A stretch of DNA of 64,000 nt, taken from contig NC_072893.1 of NCBI RefSeq assembly GCF_027943255.1, forward strand, positions 2,046,001 to 2,110,000, in the 5' to 3' direction. Positions 52,624 to 64,000 of this stretch are shown here, in pieces (positions within the stretch are counted from its first letter, which is position 1; every line of letters begins with the position of its first letter). The position numbers were made by a program, and so were the translations under genes. Source of the stretch: Anastrepha obliqua. Taxonomy: Eukaryota > Arthropoda > Insecta > Diptera > Tephritidae. The notes beneath the pieces were generated by a model. It had not been told where the DNA came from. It did not search any database and was given only the letters and a program-made list of their open reading frames with translations.

Positions 52624-55600
52624 TATATAAATTTTAAGCAGTTATTAACAAAAATTCAGATTGATAATCTGCAACAAAAGACTTACCTAAATGCGGCTAT
52701 GTAGCAGCTATTAATCAATGTAATTTTCACAGCACTTTCAATAGAATTAAAAGATGCGAAAGTCTAAGCAAAATGGAATAGGCAAAACAATATTGCCTGC
52801 TAACTTTTTCAGCAAAAATTTTAATTTCTACGCTTTTGAGTACTTTTTCTTTAGAATTTGCTCTGAAATAAAAAGTAGCTTTTCCAAGAGGACAACACGG
52901 ATTTATAAAGTAGCTTCAAGATGGCTAACACAGGGTGAAAATTAGGCTACTTACATCACCTTCAATTATTGCTTCATGGCTCTGCCAAACGTGTCAATAT
53001 GATTATTGAATTAAAAAGTGAGATGAAATACGCCATTCCACATTAAATCAAATTGCCAAGTTTTTTATTATCTTTATCTTTATATCTTTATTAAAATAAG
53101 AGCAGTAGATCTTTGCATTTGAAATTGTAAAATATGTAGCACTAAAGGGTCACCCCATATGTGCAAAGTGGGTGCACACTAAGTAAATATATTTGATATG
53201 AGCCGTGCACGCTCGTAGGGCCAAAATTCGTATGGATTTGAAGCCGAAATTGTTGCCAACCAATTTAGTATCTCATATTTTTTCCTCACGTTTTGATCAC
53301 GCTTCTTCACTACAAAAGAGAAAATTAACTCATTAAGAGATGCGCTTGATCACAAAATTTTCATAACAGCTAGCGCTACCGGGTGAAGACATATTTCGAT
53401 TATGCAGGCATATAATTATACAAATACATATGAAGGTAGGTATGTAGACCCATCTGCTACAACTGCGTGCATCAATACATTTAAATATTGCTTTCAACAC
53501 CCTAAGCCCGAAATCATACATAACTAATTTTGTTTGCTAATCCCGAGTGTTGCTTCATAGTTGTATTCACACATGCGCAGTATGCCATGGTGTGTGCCGT
53601 ACGTGGGTATGTGTACCGAATCTCGTTTCAATGGTAACGAATGCCAGTAGATAGCTCACTATACTGCTAAGCGCCAAAGTGATTACTGACTGCTGTTGGA
53701 GACTCGTATTAAATTCTCTTCTCTATTTGTGCTAAAGCGTACTAAATATTATTTACTTTATCATAAAGACATATGAACGACTTTAATTATAATTCTTTAT
53801 TATCTTTATTCTTTACAGATTTTTCGTTGTTAAATTAGAAATATTTCGGTAGCCTTTTTACAAATATTTAGTAAATTAATAAACACGGAATTCAGATCGT
53901 AACCATTAACCCAATGGTTTCTAATGTCACTAATTAACTATTTTGTGAATACCGCGATTAAAGCCGTTTGTCCACTTTTACTTTTCTTCATTATTGATTG
54001 ACACACTTAACAACTATAAGCACTAGGTCCATTTGATACCCTAATTCAACATTTAATTCAATCACACTCAGATAGGATTTAAGTTTACGGCTACTACTTA
54101 AAAAGAAAAATGATAAAAATACAATGCTGCTTATGCTCTTTAACGTCTCATATTTGCACGAATAAAAACGTGCAAAAAAAAAGGTCGTGTAAAAAATACA
54201 TGCGACAAATGGTATTGGGAGATGTTCCACAATTAAAAAAAAATAGTGTAAATGAAAAACTTTAAATATTTTCCCTAAAAATCACGTAAAAGAAGTAATA
54301 ATGAAATCCATATTACATAAGTATATATAAAACAAAGAGAATTCATTTTTATTACAAAATATTAAAATGAGTGTACAGTGAAATCCAATCAATCAATAAG
54401 TACAAGACGGATAAAAATTCAAATTAAGGAAAAACTATTTTACAACTATCATATTTATTTATTTATTTGTTTGTTAAACCAATGAATATAATATATTCTT
54501 ATAGGGTAAGTAGATATTTTTTAAGGTTAATAGGCATTAAAAACAAAGAAAGTACAATTAAACTATTTATAATAAATATTCGAAAGTTTCTATAGGCGAT
54601 CTCTAGAAAATAAAAAATCTATCTCAACAAATTTAGAGGTTTTACTAAACTCAGTTAAGGCTCTTGTAATAGGAGCATTTCGAGCATAAAACGATTTTGA
54701 GATAGCCAAACTAAACAGAAGAACTCCAAACTACGCAGAGCCCAGCCCGGAATGTTAAAGAAAATCCCCTTAAGAAGCACTGGACAGCCAACGGCAACGC
54801 GGATCAAATAAAAAATGAAATACAAAGCTAGGATTATGCAACTATTCATCAGTACTTGATAACAAGCGTGCACGTTTAGTACGGACTGGTCCAAAAGTCA
54901 TTAGTAGATATGTCAGACATACCCAGCCCATTTGTCCGGTTTCATTCAAATTTTTAACAGCTTCAAAATAAAGATTCAACATTCAAAACCACTTTTTTAT
55001 TCAGTAAACAAATGATTCAGAAACAAAATTGGATGATTATTTTTGCACCACCTTCTACAAAGATTACCTTGAATTTTAATTCACAGATGCACTTGGTTAG
55101 CTGTAAAATGCACCTATTACTCTTACACGAAAAATGTTTACTTGATAAGACATCCTTTTAGGAATCAGGTTTTGTTTAGAAAAACATTCTTGTTTTGAGA
55201 TTCGTGTAAGAACGACAATTTACTAGTGAACTGTGTTATTTCAAAATCATATAAAAAAGGCGTATAAAAACGATTTGGGGGTAATTGAACAGGAAATTCG
55301 CATAAGACACGACTTTATGTTAAATCTGTAGAGCCAGCATTTTCCATCGGAATTCTTTTAGTGAAGCCGGAGTTGTACAAACAGTGCATGCCAGTAAAAC
55401 TCCTTTAGGTATTTTTTGCAATGTCTGCTTTTTTGTTAATTTGCACTCGCTTTATTTATAAAAAAATCTGTTAAAAATTTAGAGCGCATGAAAAACAATG
55501 TTATGCTATTTTTCAAAAGTAAAAGTTAAGTAAATTTTTGAGCCAACCTATTGGTAGAATACCAATAAATTAAAAAAGGATAAATTTTAAAAATAATTTA

Positions 55601-55650
55601 AAAAAAATTGTTCTTCGATTTGCAATGGCACTTACTGTTTTTATGTATGC
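52624..55650. other. Intergenic, AT-rich
   Basis: About 3 kb without a recognisable gene or repeat family. Short frames lack domains. Confidence 0.45.
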
Positions 55651-55740
55651 AACCGTCGGAGCCGAATGCGTTACTAAATGACTACTATTCGCTATTGACC
55701 GCACTCGAAACCACGGGCATGAAGAAACAAATTTAAATAG
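55651..55740 (+). repeat. SINE head fragment
   Basis: A box GAGCCGAATGCG and a B-like CTCGAAACCACGGGCATG, as in the 38.9 kb copy. The body is missing. Confidence 0.55.
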
Positions 55741-55749
55741 CAGTTGCCC

Positions 55750-56470
55750 TATTCTCGGTTCTACATATTTCTCGGCCTTCCTCTGATACCACCACCAGGA
55801 ACCAAATCGAATATTTTAAAAGTCGACCCAGCCAATGTAGCCGCTGGATCTTTATTCGCTGCACCATGTAAAGCTCATATCGCTCATCAGTTCATCGTTT
55901 GCGATACTCGCCGTCACCAACGTGCAAAGGTCCAAAAATCTTCCGCAGAATCCTTCTCTCAAACACTCCAAAGAACGCCTCATCGGATATTGCTATCGCC
56001 CAAGCTTCTGCGCCATACGTTAGGACGGGCATGATGAGCGCCTTGTAGAGTGATAGCTTTGTTCGCCGAGAGAGGACTATACTACTCAATTGCCTACTTA
56101 GTGCAAAGTAGCACTTGTTGACAAGAGAGATTTTCGTTGAATTCCAAGGCGCGCATTGTTATCGGTGTTAATGTTGGTTCCTAAATATACGAAGTCTTTT
56201 ACAACCTCGAAATTATAACTGTCAACAATGCCGTGGGTGCCGATACGCGAGTGCGCCGTTTGTTTGTTTGATGACAGGAGTCACGTCGTTTCGTCTTCGT
56301 TCATGACCAGACCCGTTCGCTTTTCTTCTTTATCCAGTTTGGAAAAGGCAGAACTAACAGCGCCCATTAAGGCCGATGTTGTCAATATCATCGGCATACG
56401 CCAACATTGTACGCTCTTATTAAACAACAGAAAAAGCAACTATGCAATTAGGCTCTGTAAAGCCATGTTG
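55750..56470 (-). mobile_element. RTE-like LINE fragment
   Basis: The minus strand reads LAYADDID (RT catalytic-box remnant), CYFALSRQLSSIVLSRRTKL, MPVLTYGAEAWAIAISDEAF and ERRILRKIFGPLHVGDGEYR. Same family as 45,895-46,500. Frame broken in several places. Confidence 0.85.
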
Positions 56471-58236
56471 AGTACAATCAGGTCTGAGTAGTGTAATGAA
56501 GCCTCCTTTCAAACTTCACAAACGTCGTCAACAAATTTAAAAGCAAAAGAAGGCGTGGATTAAATTGTCATACTGTGGAATACTGTAATCTCTAACCACG
56601 ACTGTTAACTTACATAAAAGGAGGCAATTTTGATGCAAGCGGTAATGGAGATAACGACGAAGATTAATAGTTACTTCCTATTTGGTAAGAGTCATTATTT
56701 GAATACATATATGATAGAAGTGCAATTAAGTTGCATTTAGAAAATATTGCGTAATTTCGCGAAAATCTTTTTTCCAGCTTGGAAGCATTCATTGCGTCGG
56801 CCAAGCCACCCTCATTTGAAAGGCAATTCAATAGTTCACGGAAGCATTAATTAAGAACGGCAGTGAAACATGACTTCACCCAGTTCTACTCTGAATACGT
56901 TAACATTAAAAAACAGACTTCACAAGTTGGCACAAATGGTTGGCGAATGGAACTTATAGAATCAAAATTTAAATCAAATTAAATTTTAAGTCGCGGTTTT
57001 CGGGGTAGATCATTCAGTTTTTACAGAACGGAACGATTCTTTCCACACACATTATAAGAGTTCAAAAAAAGTCAAAAAAGTTACGTTCAATAGAAGGAAG
57101 AAAATATGGCTTGATAACGTGGAAGCAGACTTAAAAGTGATGAACTTTTGTAATTGGAAAAATACTGCAAGAGAGAGAGTGAAATGTAGGAAAATTGTTG
57201 ATGAAGCTATGGTCCACCACAGACTGTAGAGCTAAAAGAAGAAGAAGAATAACGTTTTTTTTTCATTTTGTTCCATTTTCAGCGTCCTATTTTCATATAT
57301 TTTGCTGGCGGAGTGAGGATATCAAATACTTCAGCAAAATGTATGGAGCAAATAAGGCATCTCGTACATACATATATGTATGTTCCTAAGTTTCTAACTG
57401 GAAAACTATTTTTCGATTTTATGTTTGAATCTTAAAGTAATCTTATTTGACAAGTTCGGTTATTTTTCTTGTAAGAAAGAGTGTGACCCTGGAGGATGTA
57501 TAGAATACAATGCCCTATAAAGAATCTTCTCTTGACGTTAGGCGTCTTAACGAAATTTGCTATGGCATTCCGAAAAGGTTCTTCGGTTATGGACGTACAC
57601 GCTTCCCTACCAAAGACTTCAAAGATAAATAAATCTCACGCCAAGTCAGATGATCTGCGTTTTAGTACTCGATTTTTTCAACTTTTATTCACTCTGACAG
57701 CCGTCGATTAAAAAAGCTGAGCAGCCAGCATAGCACCAAAAGAGATGGCATTAATGGGTCAACATTTACATAAAAGCATAGATGAGCATACAGGCTAAAA
57801 CTTGTCTGTAGGTATGTGCGAGCGTACAACATGATTTTACACGTAAGTTAAGGCAAGAAATAGACCACACTAAATACAAATGCAACTCATAACCGACATG
57901 AATAAATAAAAATGAAAAAAGACACTTTGAATATATTTCGGACACATTAAATCTTGCGGCTTCACTAAGCATTAGGTAACTGCATTGATTATTACTGTTA
58001 AGTTATTATCGTTTTTGTTGTTTCTCTTCAAACATTTGCCTGCTTTGTGGTTCGTGTAAACATTTAACTGACGATGCAATTGACTTGCCCCCACCAACGC
58101 TTCGTGTTTTCATGCCATTATCTATCATAGATTGAATATATGAGAAACAACAACAACTCCAAGTGCATGTTTTTTAATGCTGCAGGAAACCCTCATTGTG
58201 TTTCTCAAGTTTGTGCTTCCAGTCTTTTGTTTTTCG
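56471..58236. other. Intergenic region upstream of the glycine-rich gene
   Basis: One LINE tail (57,075-57,255). The remainder is AT-rich and probably includes regulatory DNA for the gene at 58.3 kb. Confidence 0.4.
57075..57255 (+). mobile_element. LINE 3' terminal fragment
   Basis: A plus-strand frame reads WLDNVEADLKVMNFCNWKNT, ARERVKCRKIVDEAMVHH and ends in an (AAG)n tail, the 3' end of a different RTE-like LINE subfamily. Confidence 0.7.
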
Positions 58237-58285
58237 TATAAATGATTGGCGCTCGACTCGATCTGCATCACTTCGAATTTCAGCT
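58237..58285 (+). promoter_or_regulatory. TATA promoter of the glycine-rich gene
   Basis: TATAAAT at 58237-58243 lies about 105 bp upstream of the ATG, with a start expected near 58267 (GCATCACTT). The spacing and a short leader are typical of insect structural-protein genes. Confidence 0.6.
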
Positions 58286-58344
58286 GTCACAAACAAGTCA
58301 TCTTCTCTGTATTTCCATTACCAAGCATTCAAAGAGAATACGAA

Positions 58345-59838
58345 ATGAAGGTAAATTTTTAGTAGTCCTGGAGTAAATAATTCGGAATGTGTCTAATTTG
58401 TTCACTAATCTCTTCATAACAGATCTTTGTTTGTCTACTCGCAACTTTGGTTGCATCAAGTTCGGCGGGCTTTTTAGACGGCAGCTCAGGAGGTGGTGGT
58501 GGCGGTGGTCACGGTGGTGGTCACGGTGGTGGTCACGGCGGTGGTCATGGCGGTGGTCATAGCGGTGGATACGGTGGTGGCCACGGAGGATACGGTGGGC
58601 CGGGGGGCAGCGGAGAAGTGAAGACTATTCAAATCATTCATGAAGAAAGTGCAGGAGGCGGTGGAGGCTATGGGGGACATAGTGGTCATGGTGGTCATGG
58701 TGGTCACGCTGGTCACGGTGGTCATGGGGGATATGGTGGACATGGCGGCGGCAACGGCGGCGGTATCGGCGGAGGTGAAGTCAAAACAATTAAAGTTATT
58801 CACGAGCAGGGAGGAGCAGTAGGTGGGCACCATGGACACAGCGGGGGACATGGCGGCGGTATCAATGGAGGAAACAGCGGAGCAGGCCTTGTGATCAAAG
58901 TTATTCATGAGCAAGGAGGCAGCAGTGGATTTTCTAACAGTTATGCTGATAATGGCGGTTACAGCTACGGCGGCAGTGGGCATGGCGGTGCAATCGGCGG
59001 AGGTGCTATTGGCGGAGGTGCTATTGGCGGCGGTGAAGTGAAAACAATTAAAGTCATTCATGAGCAAGGGCACTCCGCTGGAGGCTATGGAGGTGGACAT
59101 GCAGCAGGCGGTATAGGTGGTGGATCTAGTGCCGGTGAAGTCATTAAAGTTATCCATGAGCAAGGTGGTGCCGCCGGAGGATATGGACATGGTGGCATTG
59201 GTGGAGGCAACAGTTACGGCAGCGGTAGTGGGGGTGCGATTAGTGGCGGTGATGTAAGCACCATTAAAGTCATTCACGAGCAAGGTGGTTCTGTCGGAGG
59301 TCATGGAGCCGGTCATGGTGGCGGTGTCCATGGCGGTGGTGAAGTAAAAACAATCAAAGTCATTCATGAACAAGGAAGCGGGCATGGCGCTGGAAGCAGC
59401 TATGGAGGTGGTAGCAGTCATGATAATTTTGAAACAGTGAAATCCCTGAAAGTGATCGGTGAGTTGAACAATGGAGGTCACTACGGCGGCGGCAGCAACG
59501 GTGGCAGCTATAATGGTGGTGGCTACAACGGCGGTGGTGGTAGCTACAACGGTGGTGGTGGAGCTGGCTACTTGCCGCCAGTCAACGACTATGTACCCCC
59601 ATCTCACGGCGGGTCTGGTCACCTGCCTCCAGTCAACGACTATGTACCCCCATCTCACGGCGGGTCTGGTCACCTGCCTCCAGTGAACGACTATGTACCC
59701 CCATCTCACGGCGGGTCTGGTCACCTGCCTCCAGTGAACGAGTATGTACCGCCATCTCACGGCGTGTCTGGTCACCTGCCTCCAGTGAACGAGTACGGGC
59801 CTCCAGCAAATAGTTACCTGCCACCTGCAGTGAAATAA
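58345..59838 (+). CDS. Secreted glycine-rich structural (cuticle-like) protein, two exons
   Basis: Exon 1 (58345-58350) encodes only Met-Lys. A 72 bp intron (58351-58422) follows, then exon 2 (58423-59838); total 473 aa. The start MKIFVCLLATLVASSSAG is a signal peptide with likely cleavage after SSA. The body is Gly/His-rich (GGGHGGGHGG), punctuated by eight spaced motifs of the type EVKTIKVIHEQG. The C terminus carries five near-identical 17-residue repeats based on HLPPVNDYVPPSHG and ends YLPPAVK. Tiny first exons that split the signal peptide, and YLPP-type repeats, are common in insect cuticle and chorion proteins, so an extracellular matrix role is inferred. I cannot name the orthologue. 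Antisense frames are open across the gene only because of the repetitive GGN codons. Confidence 0.85.
59575..59805 (+). repeat. 51-bp tandem repeats in the glycine-rich gene
   Basis: About four and a half 51 bp units each encode GSGHLPPVN(D/E)YVPPSHG, with nearly identical DNA. This suggests recent unequal exchange. The last units drift (D to E, G to V). Confidence 0.85.
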
Positions 59839-59985
59839 GAGCTTTAAAAAGAACTGTTTATTAATATTCTAGGTTTAATAATTTACTTATATTTGTAGCC
59901 GTTGCCATTGTCTTTGTAAATACTTCTATGCGCATCACCACTTAAATTAAAAAAAAATATAAAAAAAAAAATATTTTAAAATCAA

Positions 59986-59991
59986 AATAAA
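59986..59991 (+). terminator. Poly(A) signal of the glycine-rich gene
   Basis: AATAAA about 150 bp after the stop, preceded by A-rich sequence and followed by a T-rich stretch. Confidence 0.55.
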
Positions 59992-60330
59992 AGTTTCGTT
60001 TTTTTTCATAAAGCATTTCGACTTCATTCGACTATTATTTAATCATGTCAAGTATCGACGCATAGTTTGAAGCACTTCAAAGCTCTCATTTCACTTTCTA
60101 TGCTGCTAAAACATCGTAAACATGCCAAAATGACCGCTGCGCTAAATGGCATGAAGAGTGCGCTGTCGATATAACCGAGACTTTTGTGAATTTCGAAATA
60201 TTTATTTCCAAAGTGCTTTTTGTTTTTGTGTTTTTGGATTTTATTGTGATTTTACTGTTGTTATTATTACAGCAGTCTATGAAGTGGTAAAACCCCCCAA
60301 AAAAAAACCAACGCAATTTGGTGCAAAGAC

Positions 60331-60370
60331 TATAAAATGAATTAGTATTGACCGGCATTAGCTCAGTTTT
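60331..60370 (+). promoter_or_regulatory. TATA/initiator pair of the small secreted-protein gene
   Basis: CTATAAAA at about 60330-60337 is followed about 30 bp later by an initiator-like CTCAGTTT (about 60361-60368). The ATG at 60505 lies about 140 bp downstream. Confidence 0.5.
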
Positions 60371-60504
60371 CACAAAATACTGGGGGCGTAAATAACTTTT
60401 TACAAAATCTCCATTCACATAATGAACTCACAACTCACTGTGCGTATATATGTATGTGTAAGTATACAAAGAAGCACTAATATCACGTTCAGTAATTAAA
60501 AAAA

Positions 60505-60741
60505 ATGTTACATTTAAACTTGGAATACTTCCAGCTCATTTATGTTCTCCTGACGTACTCAACCAACTGCGCAGTAGGCAGTCTCTTTAGCTGGGGAAAC
60601 CACGAAAGCACTCCTCAGATAAGAGGCGGGATCGGTGACGGTTATATATATCCAATAAGGCCAGCCCATGTACAGCATGTTCCTCCAGTGGCCAACTACG
60701 TTCGAACCTACAAAGTGATAGTCGCGGACAAGCGCAGATAG
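60505..60741 (+). CDS. Small secreted protein (78 aa), unnamed
   Basis: The ORF starts MLHLNLEYFQLIYVLLTYST, a plausible signal peptide ending near NCAVG, followed by a short Gly/Pro/Tyr-bearing mature part. It ends HVPPVANYVRTYKVIVAD plus basic residues. The VPPVANYV and YKVIV segments echo the LPPVNDYV and IKVIHE motifs of the neighbouring glycine-rich gene 0.7 kb upstream on the same strand. A TATA/initiator pair precedes it. There is no family match I can name; a second exon is possible but not required. Real-gene status rests on signal peptide, promoter and shared motifs. Confidence 0.5.
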   Translation: MLHLNLEYFQLIYVLLTYSTNCAVGSLFSWGNHESTPQIRGGIGDGYIYPIRPAHVQHVPPVANYVRTYKVIVADKRR

Positions 60742-62544
60742 TCCAAGGTTCATGATTGTTAAGATTTTAAAAATCATACAAATACAAGGATCTCACAGGC
60801 AGACAACACCCATAGAATGCTGAAGGTGAACCACTACGGACCATAACAAACAAATGAATTCTTAAAATCAAGCGTACGATTTGGAATTGCCGGCTGTATA
60901 GAGATGTATTGCCTAGTTCTTTTGTCCCTGAATGAGAATTTCGTCCTCTACTAAAACTATTTTCAAGTAATATATAACATTTCCGATGAAAGAATTGAAG
61001 TAATTTGCTTTATAGCGGCCATAATAATAGTAGGGACTGTACCAGTAGAGCTTTTTATCTGGGCAAATACAAATACAATACAAATAGTACAACTTCTCTT
61101 TTTTATAATTTTTTACATAGTCACATTAACAATGTTCGAAAATAGTTGTTGTTATTATTTGAATTTTTTTTTACTTTTATTTAAATGGTGGAATGAAAAT
61201 CCACAAAACGCTAGCGTAAACCACCGTCTCTGAGCCAGTGATCTCTAAAGCTAATAAACGAAAGCAAATTTACTCTGTACTCTTCATTTGCATGTGATAA
61301 AACTGATTTAAAGTCTATATAGTTATCACATAGTTCAATTTGCGACTTATTGGATTAACTCTGACACAATGAAAAGCTTGATGTGTATAAGAGTTTACTT
61401 CTCCTCCCTTACATGGCTCTGAGTCGATGTCACGAATCATGTGCAAGTAACTGCCGTCGTAAGTGTGGCCAACCAATATTCTGCTGATAAGTTTAATTTC
61501 TTTATTATTTTTAATTCCGCTTGCGCTCACCGACTACAACGTTTTCTTATGGTACCTTCTACAGCAAAAAGTAATGTTAAACCATGGAGGCTTCGCTTCC
61601 TCGAAAGAGGGGAAAGCTCAGCTCTTATGGCCTCTGGTGACGGACAAGCATTGTTTGACAAGAACTTTATATGTGTGCGTGTCGGCTGATTGACGCTAAT
61701 ATCTAAAATTTTTGATTTTCATCATTCAAAAGCCGACAACAAGGATGTGTGACACGACGACACCCGACTGCACTAACACACACAAAGCTCAGTCAAGCAT
61801 GCTGGATCGTCTCCCGAGGCCATTAAACTTTCCCTAAGCGTATAAGCTTTCAGTCACATTCAAGGTTGCCATGCGCTATAGTTTTACATCATAATAGGGG
61901 CATTTAAAGTTTTGCGGGTACTTAACATGATTCTGGTACATATCTGTACCGCTCGGGTCGAATGGGTTAAAGCTTGGAAATAGTATTGTAGGTTTCGGTT
62001 CAATAAGTGCAACTACGACTTTTCTTTTACATAGAGAGATTAATAAGTTGAAAAGTTTGAAGTCGTTTTTCTCGACATTTCGAGTTCTCATATTATGACG
62101 CTCTTGCAGCAAATGCAATAATGCTGAATGTATTTACAAATACACATTAGGGCTGTCCTCAGCTTTAACTTTTGAACTCAGTATTTCCGGAAGCTTCAAT
62201 ATGACTATGCCACATTGCAGTCAACGTTACACGCACAGTTATAAGTAACTCGTTTCATTCATGCTGAGCAAAGCATGCGGTCAGAAGAAAAGAACCTGTT
62301 TTTTTTTTGTAACTTGAAGATGTATTTCGTTCTGCTTTTTGCTGCATAATAGTCCCACCAAGGGCTACGACGCCAGTGCTAACTCAGGTTAGTGTCGTTC
62401 GAAACTTTCCCGTGAACGCAACCAAGTACGCAAGCATTTGAGGCGATATTTTTATGCACGCATTCGAAAGGGCTGAAATTATCTTATGCCGCGGCTGCAA
62501 AAGTAATTAAAAAATCAAAAAAGTTTGTTGTGTTGCATGGGTTA
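60742..62544. other. Intergenic, nothing firm
   Basis: Overlapping open frames on both strands at 61,315-61,693 have no domain I recognise. A first AATAAA after the small secreted ORF is only near 61,254. Confidence 0.4.
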
Positions 62545-63110
62545 AAATCCATTCATTGAAGGTGTCTGATACCGAAGCACCAGTAGCACCGCTTCAGAGA
62601 TGTGCTAGAACTCATCCTTGCACTAACCCATCCGATTTTGATATTATTTTGCTTGAGCAGCTTTTCTGCGCTTTCTGGTACTTGTTGTCGTTGATTAGGT
62701 TTCGTGTGATCCTAACATCGATACTTTCGGTAGTGCCGGCTAGCACTTTCCTCACAGCGTCATCAACTTCCTTCTTCTCCGTGACGGCATCCAAGTCTCT
62801 GATCTCTACAGTTGAAGTTGGTCTGAGGGTTGTAATGGAACGGACCGCTTTTACGGTTTCTTCTAATTGTTTCACAAATCAGAATTAACTGTTTTCCCCT
62901 TTTCTAATTCAAGTAAAAGAGCGCCAGTTTTGGTTCTTCTTATGACTTTCACCGTTGTGGTTTCGTCTGGCATGGTCTTTCCTCGGATGTTTTTGAGGAT
63001 TTCAGCATAAATGTGGCCCTCTGCCGGATTTACCCACACAGCCTCCGATTTTGGTTTTGGTATACGTTCATTCTTCTTTTGTTCGCTTTAGCCTTCCTTG
63101 TTTCATCGTT
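62545..63110 (-). mobile_element. R1-like LINE ORF1 (gag-like) relic
   Basis: The minus strand reads KPKSEAVWVNPAEGHIYAEI, KVIRRTKTGALLLELEKGEN, then a stop, VKAVRSITTLRPTSTVEIRD and DLDAVTEKKEVDDAVRKVLA. These match ORF1 proteins of R1/LOA-type LINEs. The usual CCHC zinc knuckles are not preserved here. Confidence 0.65.
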
Positions 63111-63400
63111 CTGCGCTCCATCACTTCCTTTTGGCACGGTATCGGGCCCACGGTATTCGTCCAGCCCATGGGTTGCACCAAACGGTTGTTTTCATGTGAT
63201 GGCTGTTGTTTGGATGTAATGTTGTTCTTGAATGGCTTCGGGTTGTTCTTCAGCTCAAATACGGAAATTTTGCCCATTGGCGTTGCCCTTGATCCAAAAA
63301 TGGCTCTCATCGCTGAACAAAATTCGGATCCCTACTTGCATGGTGAACACTTTTCACAGTGTGTATTTTCATAAATCAATTTTACGATTTGTAATGGTTG
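63110..63400 (-). mobile_element. Mariner-like transposase fragment
   Basis: The minus strand reads SDESHFWIKGN with the first catalytic Asp, then NGQNFRI and, after frame shifts, KTTVWC with WAG. It lies directly upstream of an R1-like ORF1 relic. Confidence 0.6.
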
Positions 63401-63587
63401 TTGAGGCGTATGTCTTTCCGTGATCAAATGTCAATGAATGCTGAAGAAAATTCTAAATACATAATTTGACAGTAGTCACGCGTGATATGTCAAGAAGCCC
63501 CTAAAGTCTGATCACCCTATTTGTTGTTGTTTGTATTGAATTTGTTATTATGAAGTATTTGTTTATAAAGGTAAACATGCAGATTGG

Positions 63588-63717
63588 TATTTGGCTGAGC
63601 TCCTCTCCCGATGTGGGGTGTGCTTCTTAATGTTTTCCACATTATACCCTGAGATTTGAACACTTGCACTTCCGAATGCTAGTAACGCACCAACTCATTC
63701 GACTAGGCGACCGCTGT
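63588..63717 (-). repeat. SINE copy with internal deletion
   Basis: Reversed body end (GGCTGAGCTCCTCTCCCGAT, GGGGTGTGCTTCTTAATGTT) joined to a reversed head (GATTTGAACAC, CAACTCATTCGACTAGGCGA). Confidence 0.6.
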
Positions 63718-64000
63718 AAAATACTGGCTACAAATTCAAGATACCTTTTTGTATTGTATATTTAAGTTAATATAATATTTCCGCAACTGTTTGTGGCTCT
63801 CTTCTAACTGTAGCAAAAAAATGCAATGGATGTGAAGAAGCACTAACACCAAAGCCTAGTAACCATAGCTAAACCGGCTCTAAAACAAGCTAAAAAGTAC
63901 CGGGAACTAGTTCCCTTAAGTTTTTGTGAATTGTTAGTGTATTTTAAAACAGAAAAAGTTAATGAAAGCCCACCATGCTTTTACTTCCACAGTGAGGACC

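Noticed and set aside
58486..59775. 429-codon open frame antisense to the glycine-rich gene
   Set aside because: It arises from the repetitive GGN/CAY codon pattern; the sense strand has the signal peptide, promoter and motifs.

Overview
This is a repeat-rich, AT-rich window from an insect genome, most likely a higher fly. A true fruit fly (Tephritidae) fits best. The main gene encodes a Drosophila-like novel protein kinase C delta with large introns, and the window is full of Tc1/mariner relics, non-LTR retrotransposon 3' ends and a tRNA-derived SINE. The family-level placement is inference from gene structure and repeat content; no database search was possible.

The backbone is one plus-strand gene, the PKC delta homologue, with coding exons from 7,819 to 48,643. 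Fourteen exons join in phase into a 691-residue protein. It has an Arg-Asp-rich N terminus without a C2 domain, two complete C1 zinc domains (C1A about residues 165-214, C1B 237-286), a short linker and a full AGC kinase domain with turn and hydrophobic motifs. The C1B domain is split by an 18.75 kb intron. Inside that intron lies a 4.06 kb open exon (17,256-21,318) on the same strand. It begins with its own ATG and ends at a good splice donor in phase 1, the phase needed by the next PKC delta exons. I read it as an alternative first coding exon that would give a C1-poor, kinase-containing protein of about 1,777 residues.

The introns hold nested transposon debris. There is a mariner (22,846-24,091) with matching terminal inverted repeats and a TA duplication, set among LINE debris; a maT-like element (39,127-40,288); a 430 bp mariner deletion derivative 51 bp upstream of a kinase exon; and at least five copies of one 'VWCG-type' mariner family. 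LINE fragments represent RTE-like, jockey-like and RNase H-bearing types. At least ten copies or fragments of a SINE with pol III A and B boxes lie in both orientations.

Downstream of the kinase gene there is a Tc1 element with an apparently intact transposase gene interrupted by a 51 bp intron (51,465-52,589). A two-exon secreted glycine-rich structural protein gene follows (58,345-59,838), with a TATA box, eight KVIHEQ-type repeats and five 51-bp C-terminal repeats. A small secreted-protein ORF (60,505-60,741) with its own TATA/initiator pair shares short motifs with it. The last kilobases hold an R1-like ORF1 relic and another mariner fragment. I see no rRNA genes, CRISPR arrays or functional tRNA genes.
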